Origin: an uncultured Caryophanales bacterium
GTDB lineage: Bacteria; Bacillota_I; Bacilli_A; RF39; UBA660
Length of the DNA: 40,385 nt
Assembly (NCBI GenBank): GCA_946628005.1
Contig: CAMOWA010000011.1
Span: 1 to 40,385 of the forward strand
Reading direction: 5' to 3'
A program made the position numbers and the translations under genes. The notes beneath the pieces were generated by a model. The model was not told where the DNA came from. It was given only the letters and a program-made list of their open reading frames with translations, and did no database searches. Below are positions 23,345-32,357 of the stretch, piece by piece; position 1 is the first letter of the stretch, and each line of letters starts with the position of its first letter.

Positions 23345-25084
23345 ATGGATTACATATATTTAAATGAAAATAATCGTTTATTATTTCAAGATGACATAAT
23401 AAAAAAAACAAATCTTAGTTATAAAGAAATACAAGAATTAATAAAATCAAAAGAAGGAATAAAATATATAATAAAACTATTATCAAATAATATTGAAGAA
23501 AATCCTGAATATTCATATTATTCATTTCAAGGACTACTTCATTTAATAGAATTTGTAAAAGATGATGAAATAATAAATAACTATATTTATAATAATGATT
23601 ATATTTATAATAGAATTATTAATGGCCAGAAAAATTATTATAATAACATAACAAGTATAATTTGTATCATCCAATCAGATGAATTAAAATTGAAAGTTTT
23701 AAAGAAATATAAAAAAATATTTACAACTGAACATTATAAATATGGAAAAATACCATACGATACGCAAAATTATATTGAGATTATTTTTTCTTTTAACTCA
23801 CCAGAATTTATTAAAGAAGTTTTAAAAGATGAAACAACATCATTTATATTAAATTACGTTCCATTAGAAAGACAATTTGAAATAATAGATGAAATAACTA
23901 ACAAACAAACAGATAATGAAAAAAGAAAATGTATTATACCAGAAGTAATAAAGTTTATAGAGCCATGTCATAGAGGTAAACCAATATTATCAATAGAATC
24001 TGATTCTGTAAAAAAAGAATGTCTAAATGATAGTGATATATTAAAAATTATTAGAGAAGAAGATTCATGGAGGGGAATAAAATATCATACTTATGCTCAC
24101 ATCTGTGCCTCATATAAAGAAAATAATAATAAAGAAGAAGTTATTGAAGAAGGATTAAACAAAGATTACCTTGATGGAGAAGACTTAGCAATCATAATAA
24201 GTTCTATAAAAGGTGATGCCAAAAAAACAGAATATCGTAACGATGAGAGAATAAAAAAGAAACTTAATAAAGATGAAGAAGCCACAATAATTGAGTCATA
24301 CAATGAAGAAAATGCAGATAAAACAAAATATGAATATATATATAATAAAATTATTAAAGAAGCCAAAATGCTTAAATCTCTAGGATTAGCTGATGAAGGA
24401 ATAAAAAGTATTTATCAAGAATCTCTAACTATGATACTATGTTCCATGAATGATCCAATAAAAATTGAATGTATATATGATGAACAAATAAAAAACCTTT
24501 TAAGTTTTAATAATATTTGTAAAGTTGTTATATCTTCTGAAGATGACAATGCTAAGTTTAAGTTTATTAAAGAAAATATAAATGAACTAGCTATAAGAGA
24601 TAATTACTTATTAAGAGAATTAGTTCTAACAATGAAAACGAAATACAAAAAACAATGTCTAGAAGATGCTGATATAGTATCAATATTAAAAGCAAACAAA
24701 GAAAAAAACGAAGGTGGATTAAATATTATAGATATTGTAAAATCAAATTATAGCTATTGTAAAAAAGAATACCCATACAAAGGAAAAGAAAAATTTGAAA
24801 AAATCCCCACTGAACAACTTCAAAAAGAATTAGAGGAAGAAGATTCATTTAAAGATGAATTTCTAAGAAAAGAATATCAAAATTTATCAGAAAATAAATT
24901 ATGCTGCATAACAAAATCATTTAACAACCAAGAATTAATGCTAAAATGGGTTATATATTTTGCAGAAAATAATATAATGGACTTTAATGGTATTTATAAT
25001 ATTATAAGAATAATTGACACAAATGAATACAGAATACAATTTGATGAAGACGAAATCAAACCGATTTCATATACTCATAAATAA
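23345..25084 (+). CDS. Large helical-repeat protein, unknown function
   Basis: A 579-residue soluble, highly charged (Lys/Glu/Asp/Asn-rich) protein with no signal or membrane segment. About eight degenerate units recur at roughly 35-60 residue spacing. Each has a hydrophobic helix ending in I-x-S, then a D/N, a K two to four residues on and a Y/C/L, for example IIQSDELKLKVLKKY, ILSIESDSVKKECLND, IISSIKGDAKKTEYRND, ILCSMNDPIKIECIYD, VISSEDDNAKFKFIKE and LVLTMKTKYKKQCLED. This looks like an alpha-solenoid, so a binding or scaffold role is likely. No enzyme motif is seen. It is monocistronic with its own promoter and terminator. Confidence 0.65.
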   Translation: MDYIYLNENNRLLFQDDIIKKTNLSYKEIQELIKSKEGIKYIIKLLSNNIEENPEYSYYSFQGLLHLIEFVKDDEIINNYIYNNDYIYNRIINGQKNYYNNITSIICIIQSDELKLKVLKKYKKIFTTEHYKYGKIPYDTQNYIEIIFSFNSPEFIKEVLKDETTSFILNYVPLERQFEIIDEITNKQTDNEKRKCIIPEVIKFIEPCHRGKPILSIESDSVKKECLNDSDILKIIREEDSWRGIKYHTYAHICASYKENNNKEEVIEEGLNKDYLDGEDLAIIISSIKGDAKKTEYRNDERIKKKLNKDEEATIIESYNEENADKTKYEYIYNKIIKEAKMLKSLGLADEGIKSIYQESLTMILCSMNDPIKIECIYDEQIKNLLSFNNICKVVISSEDDNAKFKFIKENINELAIRDNYLLRELVLTMKTKYKKQCLEDADIVSILKANKEKNEGGLNIIDIVKSNYSYCKKEYPYKGKEKFEKIPTEQLQKELEEEDSFKDEFLRKEYQNLSENKLCCITKSFNNQELMLKWVIYFAENNIMDFNGIYNIIRIIDTNEYRIQFDEDEIKPISYTHK

Positions 25085-25127
25085 AATATTTATTTAATAA
25101 TTATGTAGATGATATCAATCTAAGATT

Positions 25128-25158
25128 AGAAGTAAGTTTATAAAACTTGCTTCTTTTA
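25128..25158 (+). terminator. Terminator of the repeat protein gene
   Basis: A 12-bp stem (AGAAGTAAGTTT with AAACTTGCTTCT, one T-G pair), an ATA loop and a T-rich tail. Confidence 0.75.
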
Positions 25159-25164
25159 GTTATA

Positions 25165-25206
25165 ATCAAAAAAAAACAACTCAAAAGAATTGTTTTTTTA
25201 AAAATT
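25165..25206 (-). terminator. Terminator/repeat copy 1
   Basis: On the minus strand, AACAAT and GTTGTT pair around TCTTTTGA, followed by a long T run. It terminates the 187-residue gene. The hairpin and flanks recur almost identically at 25803-25838, after ftsZ. Confidence 0.7.
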
Positions 25207-25761
25207 CGTTTTTCTAGGAAGAACACCACCTTTAGGTCTCCTAGTCCTAATACGTTCATTCTTATTATTGGAATACATCTCTTCCCAACGCTTAGAAAGC
25301 ATATAAATAATGTACTCATCTTCCATAGAAAACTCTTCACGAATATCTGGATCATTTGCTAAATCTAATAAAACACTTAATTGATCATAAGAAAGATTTT
25401 TGAAGACATTCAATATGTCATTCAATTCATCTAATTCTTTTTCTGAAAACTTACTATTAATAACTTCCATCAAATTAGGGGCTTTATTATCTGTCTCACT
25501 AAAAAAACACATAACTTCAAATCGCTCATCTAAATTTGCTTCATTCTTTTCTACTTTTTGCAATAACTCTAATATATGATTTAGATAATTTTTTCTTTTT
25601 TCATACTCAAAATAATCAGGAAAACTTTTCATTTTCTCTTCCATTTGTTTTTGATAATCTGATTCAAAAGATAGCCACTTAAGCCAGTTATAAAAATCAG
25701 GTATTGGTTTACCTCCTAATCTAGCATCTAAACGAAGCTTTCTCTTTTCCCAAGATTCCAT
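25198..25761 (-). CDS. Hypothetical cytosolic protein, 187 aa
   Basis: Not recognised. The start is set at MESWEKRKLRLDARLGGKP, with AGAGGTGAG six bases ahead; a frame start eight codons earlier has no site. It is acidic and helix-rich (FPDYFEYEKRKNYLNHILELLQK, ELDELNDILNVFKNLSYDQLSVLLDLA), with a basic C-terminal tail (RIRTRRPKGGVLPRK) that could bind nucleic acid. It follows ftsZ after a terminator and has its own TTGTTT/TATAAT promoter, so it is not strictly part of the division operon. Confidence 0.55.
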   Translation of the reverse strand: MESWEKRKLRLDARLGGKPIPDFYNWLKWLSFESDYQKQMEEKMKSFPDYFEYEKRKNYLNHILELLQKVEKNEANLDERFEVMCFFSETDNKAPNLMEVINSKFSEKELDELNDILNVFKNLSYDQLSVLLDLANDPDIREEFSMEDEYIIYMLSKRWEEMYSNNKNERIRTRRPKGGVLPRKTNF

Positions 25762-25802
25762 AAATAACTCACCTCTAATAAACATATTATAAATAAGAAA
25801 AA

Positions 25803-25838
25803 AGAAAAAAACAACTCAAAAGAATTGTTTTAAAAATT
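25803..25838 (-). terminator. ftsZ terminator/repeat copy 2
   Basis: Same hairpin and flanking AAAAATT as at 25165-25206; it overlaps the ftsZ stop codon. The promoter of the next gene (TTGTTT, 17 bases, TATAAT) begins in its 3' arm. Confidence 0.65.
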
Positions 25839-26960
25839 ACGATCTCTTAAAAAAGATGGCATTTCAATATCAACACTTCTTCCAGAAGAACCATCATCAT
25901 CATCACTAAGTATTTCAGTTTGATAATTATAATCATCTCTAGAAGAAACTCTTCTTTGTGGCTGTTGAGAAACAGGATGTTGTTCAATTTGAGCTTGTTG
26001 TTGTTTTTTTGCTTTATCAAAACCAGTTGCTATAACAGTAACAATTACCTCATCATTTAAATGTTCATTAATAACAGAACCAAAAATTGTATTAATATCA
26101 GTATTAGCCGCACTTCTAACAACTTCAGCAGCTTGTTCTGCTTCAAATAATGTTAAATTAACTCCACCCGTAATATTGATAATAGCATCTGTAGCTCCTT
26201 CAATAGAAGTCTCCAAAAGTGGAGAAGAAACAGCTTGTTTAGCAGCCTCAAGTGCACGTTCTTCACCCATACCAATACCAATACCAATAATAGCACGACC
26301 ACTCTTCTCCATTACAGCCTTAACATCAGCAAAGTCCAAATTAACAAGACCAACAACTGCAATCAAATCAGAAATAGACTGTACTCCACGTCTTAAAACA
26401 TTATCAACCTCTTTAAAAGCTTCTAACATAGGAGTAGATTTATCAATTATCTCTCTCAATCTATCATTTGGAATAACAATTAAAGTATCAACATGTTTTT
26501 TTAACTCTTCAATTCCCTGTGTAGCATTTTCCATTCTTCTTTTTCCTTCAAAAGAAAATGGTTTAGTAACAATTGCAACAGTAAGAGCTCCTAAACCTTG
26601 TGCAATTTCAGCAACAATACTAGCTGCACCTGTTCCAGTACCGCCTCCCATACCACAAGTAATAAAAACCATATCAGCACCAGAAAGAGCATCTTCTATT
26701 TCCTTTTTTGATTCAACAGCAGATTCTTTTCCAACCTCAGGCTTACCACCTGCTCCAAGACCATCTGTTAAAGATGCCCCAATTTGTATTTTTACATCTG
26801 CTTTTGAAGTATTCAAAACTTGTAAATCGGTATTGGCAGCAATAAACTCTACCCCTTTTACACCAGATTCAACCATTCGATTAATAGCATTACCTCCGCC
26901 ACCACCTAAACCAATGACTTTGATTTTTGCTAATTGATCCATTTCCAATCCGCCTATCAT
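25830..26960 (-). CDS. ftsZ: Cell division GTPase FtsZ
   Basis: A 376-residue tubulin homologue forming the Z ring. It has the tubulin signature GGGTGTG (105-111), the N-terminal [15 protein letters not shown] nucleotide-binding loop, the T7 catalytic loop NLDFAD (207-212), a variable Gln/Ser-rich linker (about 325-360) and the C-terminal tail [11 protein letters not shown] that binds FtsA and other partners. The start at MIGGLEMDQ is supported by AAGGAGG 7 bases before it. It is 12 bases downstream of ftsA. Confidence 0.98.
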   Translation of the reverse strand: MIGGLEMDQLAKIKVIGLGGGGGNAINRMVESGVKGVEFIAANTDLQVLNTSKADVKIQIGASLTDGLGAGGKPEVGKESAVESKKEIEDALSGADMVFITCGMGGGTGTGAASIVAEIAQGLGALTVAIVTKPFSFEGKRRMENATQGIEELKKHVDTLIVIPNDRLREIIDKSTPMLEAFKEVDNVLRRGVQSISDLIAVVGLVNLDFADVKAVMEKSGRAIIGIGIGMGEERALEAAKQAVSSPLLETSIEGATDAIINITGGVNLTLFEAEQAAEVVRSAANTDINTIFGSVINEHLNDEVIVTVIATGFDKAKKQQQAQIEQHPVSQQPQRRVSSRDDYNYQTEILSDDDDGSSGRSVDIEMPSFLRDRNF

Positions 26961-26972
26961 ACCTTTTCCTCC

Positions 26973-28208
26973 TTAATGTTCAAAAAAATGTCCAAACACT
27001 TTACTAATCATATTTTCATTTGAAATACTAGAATCAATTGATAATATTGTATCAACATCATCGCTAGAAAACATTTTATAAGTTTTTCCTCTTAAAGTCA
27101 ATTTATCATCAAAATATTTTATAATTCCAAAGCAACTACTAAAACTATTATGTCGAACTCCAAGTGTTGTCATATTGTTAACCTTTGCAACAAAACCAAA
27201 CTCTTCTTCTACAATACGAGAAAAAAGAGACAATTCGGTCAAGCCACCTGTTATAATTATATAACGTATTTCTCTATTTGTTAAGTTTTTTATTTCATTT
27301 TTCGCAAGTTTTAATAATTCTCTAATTCTTGCTTCAACAACTTTAGATACTCCTAATTGATTAACATCTTTCTTAGTATCTTTATCCAATTCAAAAGAAT
27401 ATATATCATTACTATCTGCATAATTAGCAACAGCAACTGCAAAGTTTTCTTTAATTTTTCGAGATTCACTCATTTTAGATTTAAAAACATAGGTAAGATC
27501 TTTATCAACATTATAACTTCCTACTGGTATTGTAGAATTTTTAATTTGAATTCCTTTATTAAAAACAGATACATTAGTACTCTCTTCACCAATATTAATA
27601 ACTGCACCAACCAACTCATCATACTTTTTATTTTTAATAGAATAGTAATCTCCAACTGATTGAAAAGAAATATCTACAGTTTCCAACCCACTTAATTTTA
27701 AAACTTCCAATATTCTATATAATGGTTCTTTTGGAACAGTACTTATTACTACTCTAGTTTCTAAAATAGTCCCCTTCATACCCTTAGGATCAGAAATATT
27801 ATTCTTACTATCGACAATAAAACTTATCGGCATAGCAGTAACCAATTCATCAGTTGAAAAGTCTTCATTCTTTATAGCATTTAGTAAAACATTACTAACA
27901 TCTGTACCAGTAATCTCATTATAATCAATTACATTAGTTTGTCCCATAACAATATTCATAGAACAATTAGAAGACGGTACAGCAGCAACTACCTTTGTAA
28001 TTTTTACTCCTAGTAATTCATTTATTTTTTTAATAGCTGTCTTGACACTTGAAACAGCTAATCTTGTATCCTCAATAAAACCATTTTTTATACCATTAGA
28101 AGGACTTGATACAGAGGCAAGAACATAAAATTTATCATGAACTTTTTCTGAAACCACTATCTTAATACTATCAGTACCTAAATCTATACCAGTATAAATC
28201 TCACCCAT
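26973..28208 (-). CDS. ftsA: Cell division protein FtsA
   Basis: A 411-residue actin-fold ATPase anchoring FtsZ to the membrane. It has phosphate-1 GIDLGTDSIKIVV, the 1C-domain insertion, AVINIGEESTNVSVF (phosphate 2) and IIITGGLTELS (adenosine motif). The C-terminal SNENMISKVFGHFFEH is the amphipathic membrane-targeting helix. AGGAGG precedes the ATG, and there is a TATAAT at 28233-28238. A terminator separates it from ftsQ, so ftsA-ftsZ form their own unit. Confidence 0.96.
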   Translation of the reverse strand: MGEIYTGIDLGTDSIKIVVSEKVHDKFYVLASVSSPSNGIKNGFIEDTRLAVSSVKTAIKKINELLGVKITKVVAAVPSSNCSMNIVMGQTNVIDYNEITGTDVSNVLLNAIKNEDFSTDELVTAMPISFIVDSKNNISDPKGMKGTILETRVVISTVPKEPLYRILEVLKLSGLETVDISFQSVGDYYSIKNKKYDELVGAVINIGEESTNVSVFNKGIQIKNSTIPVGSYNVDKDLTYVFKSKMSESRKIKENFAVAVANYADSNDIYSFELDKDTKKDVNQLGVSKVVEARIRELLKLAKNEIKNLTNREIRYIIITGGLTELSLFSRIVEEEFGFVAKVNNMTTLGVRHNSFSSCFGIIKYFDDKLTLRGKTYKMFSSDDVDTILSIDSSISNENMISKVFGHFFEH

Positions 28209-28232
28209 ACAATCCTCCTATCATTAAAAACT

Positions 28233-28238
28233 ATTATA
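28233..28238 (-). promoter_or_regulatory. -10 box of the ftsA-ftsZ promoter
   Basis: Perfect TATAAT on the minus strand, 24 bases before the ftsA start; the -35 box is poor (TTTCAT at 17 bases). Confidence 0.45.
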
Positions 28239-28280
28239 CTATAGAAATAACAATTATGAAAGATTTAATTCAAAAAACTA

Positions 28281-28310
28281 AAAAAAAAGAAAAAATAATT
28301 TCATTTTTTC
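28281..28310 (-). terminator. Terminator of the murG-murB-ftsQ unit
   Basis: A GAAAAAAT/ATTTTTTC stem followed by about nine T residues on the minus strand, shortly after the ftsQ stop. Confidence 0.65.
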
Positions 28311-28321
28311 CATTTAAATTA

Positions 28322-29011
28322 CTACTCCTTAATTTGAAAATGATTACCACTATCTAAATATAGTATACCCTTATGATTATCAAGTTGCTTATATACTTCA
28401 TTATAATGATTTATCATTTTAAATTTAGTTAAAGTAAGATAAACCATATTTCCATCATCCATATATAAAAGGAAACGATCCTTATCATAATCATTAGGTT
28501 GATATTCAATATCACTAATTTTAGATATAATACTATCATTAATTTTAGCCATTCCAGTAACAAATTTTTTATACTTATCATCTGGTACATAATTAATTAA
28601 CCGTGGGATACGAAAAGAATAAGTATTATTATTAATATCCATACTCTTTCCATTATGAAAAACAATAGTATTTTTATTATTATCATAAAAAACCGGATGA
28701 TTTTCAACTACATCTATCAAAAGAATAAATCCGTATTTCTTTTTTATATGAACATCTGAAACATAAGGACTATTCATAATCCTTTTTTTAACTTGATTTT
28801 TATTTAAAAGAAAAAACTTAGGATATTTTTCTAATTTAGCTAGATATATTAATTCATCATCATTTATATAGCTTGTATTTTTTATTACAATATTTTTTGT
28901 ATTAACATTAAGAATATAATAAATACCTAAACTCAAAAAACACAATACAAAAAGAAATATAATAAAACCTTTTATCTTAATTTTTCTCTTCTTTTTTATT
29001 GTCTTACTCAT
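28322..29011 (-). CDS. ftsQ: Cell division protein FtsQ/DivIB
   Basis: A 229-residue bitopic protein: basic cytoplasmic tail, membrane segment (about 15-34), then a POTRA domain (TKNIVIKNTSYINDDELIYL through SPYVSDVHIKKKYGFILLIDV) and a beta domain ending YLDSGNHFQIKE. It works with FtsL and DivIC in activating septal synthesis. It begins 2 bases after the murB stop, the usual murG-murB-ftsQ order of Firmicutes. Confidence 0.92.
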   Translation of the reverse strand: MSKTIKKKRKIKIKGFIIFLFVLCFLSLGIYYILNVNTKNIVIKNTSYINDDELIYLAKLEKYPKFFLLNKNQVKKRIMNSPYVSDVHIKKKYGFILLIDVVENHPVFYDNNKNTIVFHNGKSMDINNNTYSFRIPRLINYVPDDKYKKFVTGMAKINDSIISKISDIEYQPNDYDKDRFLLYMDDGNMVYLTLTKFKMINHYNEVYKQLDNHKGILYLDSGNHFQIKE

Positions 29012-29013
29012 AA

Positions 29014-29922
29014 TTACTCCCAGTTTACAAATTCTTGTTCAATTTTTAATTCAATACCATACTTTTTCAATACTTCATCATGACAATAATCTATTACATA
29101 TTTTATATCTTCACTAGTAGCATTATCATAATTTACAATAAAATTAGCATGTTTATCACTAACCATTGCTCCACCATGACGGAATCCTTTTAATCCGCAA
29201 TCTTCTATTAATTTTCCAGCAAAATTATCCTCCGGATTTCTAAAAACACTTCCTGCAGATGGATACTCTAAAGGCTGAGATGAAAGCCTTCTTTCACGTC
29301 GATCACGAATAACTTCCATGATAGCATCCTTTTTACCCTTTTGAAGTTTAATAACCGCTTCAATACAAATATAACCTGGATGAGTTTTTAAAAAAGACGT
29401 ACGATAATGAAAATCCATTTCACGATTTTCCAAACGAATAATTTTTAATTCAGGAGTCAAAACTTTAACACTTTCAACAATATACCCCATATCAGATTTA
29501 TAAGCACCAGCATTCATAAAAACAGCCCCACCAATCGTACCAGGTATACCTGATGCAAACTCTAACCCCGTAAAACCTTTTTTAGCTGTTAAAAGACTAA
29601 GCTTTATTAATGATACACCTGCTCCAACTCGAAACTTTCCTCTACCTAAAAATTCAATTTGATTAAAGTCATCTAATCGAATCAAAACACCTTCAAAAAC
29701 TTTATCACTAAATAATAAATTTGAACCATTTCCTAAAATTTTAAAAGAAATATCTTTACTTTTTAAAAAATGAACTAATTTAACAAAACACGCAACATTT
29801 TTAGGATATACAATACATCTAGCAATACCACCAGTACGATAAGTAGTATAGTTTTTTAAAGAGCAATCTTCTTCTACTTTCCCAATATTTAAATTTTTAA
29901 TATCATGAAGATAATCCTTCAT
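29014..29922 (-). CDS. murB: UDP-N-acetylenolpyruvoylglucosamine reductase
   Basis: A 302-residue FAD enzyme completing UDP-MurNAc synthesis. It has the YTTYRTGGIA opening, the FAD-binding LGNGSNLLF and GIPGTIGGAVFMNAGAY, the catalytic serine segment YPSAGSVFRNP, and the C-terminal IEQEFVNWE acidic residue region. It lacks the extra C-terminal fold of the E. coli type, matching Gram-positive type II MurB. The ATG at 29922 has AGGAAGGA nine bases before it; an upstream TTG directly abuts that site and is rejected. Confidence 0.96.
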   Translation of the reverse strand: MKDYLHDIKNLNIGKVEEDCSLKNYTTYRTGGIARCIVYPKNVACFVKLVHFLKSKDISFKILGNGSNLLFSDKVFEGVLIRLDDFNQIEFLGRGKFRVGAGVSLIKLSLLTAKKGFTGLEFASGIPGTIGGAVFMNAGAYKSDMGYIVESVKVLTPELKIIRLENREMDFHYRTSFLKTHPGYICIEAVIKLQKGKKDAIMEVIRDRRERRLSSQPLEYPSAGSVFRNPEDNFAGKLIEDCGLKGFRHGGAMVSDKHANFIVNYDNATSEDIKYVIDYCHDEVLKKYGIELKIEQEFVNWE

Positions 29923-29944
29923 AATAATCAATCCTTCCTAAAAA

Positions 29945-31024
29945 TTATTTTTTTATAATCTTCTCTATCTCATTATAAATTCTAGTAGCAGAATCCATAA
30001 TTCCTAAAGATTTACTATTCTTAACCATATCTAAATAAGACTCTTTATTATCAAATATTTTATCAATCTCATCTATAATTTTATCTTTAGAAAAATCCTT
30101 TTCTTCTATAATTTTACAAGCATTAACCTCTTCAAGCTCTAAAGCATTTTTTAATTGATGATTATTTGTAACATAAGGAGATGGAACCAATATTGCAGGA
30201 AGACCAATAGCTGTAATCTCAGCAATTGTACTAGCACCAGCTCTTGATACAATTAAATCACTACTCTTTAACAATTGAATTAAATTATCCATAAAAGGAA
30301 GTATTTTTACATTATCTGGAACATGAATACTAGAATAATCATCAAAATAAGATTTACCAGTAATAATTAAAACCTGATAATTTTTATTTTGAAAAGAAGG
30401 AATCGTCTCCTTTAATTTTTCTGTCATAGTAGTACTTCCTAAAGACCCCATAACAAAAACCACTAATTTTTTATTATCACTAAAACCCAAACTAGATTTA
30501 GAAATCTTAGAAACAGAAAGAATCTCTTCACTTCTAGGATTACCAGTATATACTACTTTATCTTTTGGAAATAAATTAACACTTTTTGGTAGGGAAACAC
30601 ATATTTTATCTGCAAATTTACTTATAAACTTATTACTAATTCCTGGAGTAGAATTCTGTTCATGAATTAAGATAGGAATATGGCACTTATGAGCTGCATA
30701 TAAAACTGGCGCTGTAATATATCCACCTGCTCCAATAACAATATCAGGATGAAAATCTAATATAATTTTTTTAGCTTCTTTAATTGCTTTAGAATACATT
30801 GAAAAAACTTTTATATTAGAAAATATATTTTTCCTATTTAATCCTTTCATTTCTAATCCAATAAAACGATATCCCAGTTTAGGAATAATATCTTTCTCCA
30901 TTCGATCAGTTGTACCAATATATAAAATTTCCGAATCAGGATTTTTTTCTTCTATCTTATGAATAATTGCAAGAGCAGGATAAATATGTCCACCAGTTCC
31001 CCCTGCTACTATAATAGCTCTCAT
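29945..31024 (-). CDS. murG: UDP-GlcNAc:undecaprenyl-PP-MurNAc-pentapeptide GlcNAc transferase
   Basis: A 359-residue GT28 glycosyltransferase making lipid II. It has the GGTGGHIYPALAI loop (8-20), HEQNSTPG, FVMGSLGSTTMTE and the UDP-binding SRAGASTIAEITAIGLPAILVPSP. The start is MRAIIVAGG with GGAGGAG five bases ahead; the longer frame would start upstream of the promoter. It is a peripheral enzyme on the inner membrane face. It leads the murG-murB-ftsQ unit. Confidence 0.97.
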   Translation of the reverse strand: MRAIIVAGGTGGHIYPALAIIHKIEEKNPDSEILYIGTTDRMEKDIIPKLGYRFIGLEMKGLNRKNIFSNIKVFSMYSKAIKEAKKIILDFHPDIVIGAGGYITAPVLYAAHKCHIPILIHEQNSTPGISNKFISKFADKICVSLPKSVNLFPKDKVVYTGNPRSEEILSVSKISKSSLGFSDNKKLVVFVMGSLGSTTMTEKLKETIPSFQNKNYQVLIITGKSYFDDYSSIHVPDNVKILPFMDNLIQLLKSSDLIVSRAGASTIAEITAIGLPAILVPSPYVTNNHQLKNALELEEVNACKIIEEKDFSKDKIIDEIDKIFDNKESYLDMVKNSKSLGIMDSATRIYNEIEKIIKK

Positions 31025-31046
31025 AGAAACTCCTCCATATATCAAG

Positions 31047-31055
31047 ATTATAACA
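31047..31055 (-). promoter_or_regulatory. Extended -10 promoter of murG
   Basis: TGTTATAAT (TGnTATAAT) on the minus strand, about 23 bases before the murG start; no good -35. Confidence 0.5.
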
Positions 31056-31146
31056 CATTTTTCAATTAATAATCGATAATAAAAGAAAAATAGAAACACT
31101 TTACATATAATTTTATTCTAAAAAGGATTAGAATTATACCTCATTA

Positions 31147-31175
31147 TTGTATAAAAAAATAAATCATGATAAAAT
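31147..31175 (+). promoter_or_regulatory. Promoter of the tmcAL-gmk unit
   Basis: TTGTAT (31147-31152), a 17-base spacer and TAAAAT (31170-31175), then GAGGAA before the ATG. Confidence 0.55.
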
Positions 31176-31199
31176 ACCCTAAAAGAAAAGAGGAATAAC

Positions 31200-32357
31200 A
31201 TGAAATCAATTGGAATAGTATGTGAATATAATCCTTTTCATAATGGACATATATATCAAATCAATAAAATAAAAGAAAAATACAAAGACTATACAATAAT
31301 TGCAGTAATGAGTGGACATTTTATGCAACGTGGAGATATTTCCATAATTGATAAATGGAAAAGAACAGAAATTGCCCTAAAAAATGGAATAGACCTAGTA
31401 ATAGAACTTCCTTTTCCTTTTGCTACCCAATCAGCTGATTTCTTTGCAAATGGAGCTTTAACAATACTAGAAGAATTAAAAGTAGAAAAAATTATTTTTG
31501 GATCAGAATCAGATAATATAGAAGACTTAAAATTAATTGCTAAAACTCAAATAGATAATCCTATATTTGATAAACTAGTAAATTATTATTCCAAAGCAGG
31601 ATATAATTACCCTACTGCCCTATCAAAAGCATTAGAAGAAATAACAAAGAAAAAAATAGATAATCCAAATGATTTATTAGGAATAAGTTATATAAAATCA
31701 ATATATAAAAATAACTATAAAATAATACCAGAATCTATAAAAAGAACAAATAATTATCATGATAAAACAATAACTTCCTCTATTTCATCCGCAACATCTA
31801 TAAGAAACGCTATAAAAGAAAAAATATCTATAGATAACCAAATACCAGAAAATGAAAAAGAATATCTAAATAATTATCATTTTATAGAAGAATTCTTTGA
31901 ACTATTAAAATACAAAATAATAACAGAAAAAGACCTATCCATATATCAAACAGTAGATGAAGGAATTGGTCCATTAATAAAAAAAAATATAGATAAAACA
32001 AACTCCTTAGAAGAATTAATAAACTTAACAAAAAGTAAAAGATATACTTATAATAAAATAAAAAGAATGATGATTCATATTCTATGTAATTTTACAAAAG
32101 AAAAAGCAAAAAAAATGAATAAAATAACTTATATTAGAATACTAGGTTTAAATAATAAAGGAAGAAGTTACTTAAATAAAATAAAAAAAGAGGTAACTCT
32201 ACCAATTATAAGTAAAATAACAAGAGAAAAAGATGACATGTTATCTTACGAAATAGAAACTACTAAAATAGTTGATATTATTTTTAAAAGTAATCTAGTA
32301 AAAAGAGAATTTAATAGTATAATTTATTTAGGAGATGAAAAATATGATAAAGAGTAA
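31200..32357 (+). CDS. tmcAL: tRNA(Met) cytidine acetate ligase TmcAL
   Basis: A 385-residue nucleotidyltransferase-fold protein (YlbM family) that forms N4-acetylcytidine at the wobble base of elongator tRNA-Met from acetate and ATP. It has VCEYNPFHNGH with the HxGH motif (14-17), AVMSGHFMQRGD, ELPFPFATQSADFFA, FGSES, and SSISSATSIRNAI. Its tRNA substrate type is encoded at 5157-5233. gmk overlaps its end. Confidence 0.95.
   Translation: MKSIGIVCEYNPFHNGHIYQINKIKEKYKDYTIIAVMSGHFMQRGDISIIDKWKRTEIALKNGIDLVIELPFPFATQSADFFANGALTILEELKVEKIIFGSESDNIEDLKLIAKTQIDNPIFDKLVNYYSKAGYNYPTALSKALEEITKKKIDNPNDLLGISYIKSIYKNNYKIIPESIKRTNNYHDKTITSSISSATSIRNAIKEKISIDNQIPENEKEYLNNYHFIEEFFELLKYKIITEKDLSIYQTVDEGIGPLIKKNIDKTNSLEELINLTKSKRYTYNKIKRMMIHILCNFTKEKAKKMNKITYIRILGLNNKGRSYLNKIKKEVTLPIISKITREKDDMLSYEIETTKIVDIIFKSNLVKREFNSIIYLGDEKYDKE

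Noticed and set aside
26176-26937. Long open frame (253 codons) on the plus strand across ftsZ
   Set aside because: Antisense shadow of ftsZ; low-complexity Ser/Pro/Ile translation and no ribosome site.
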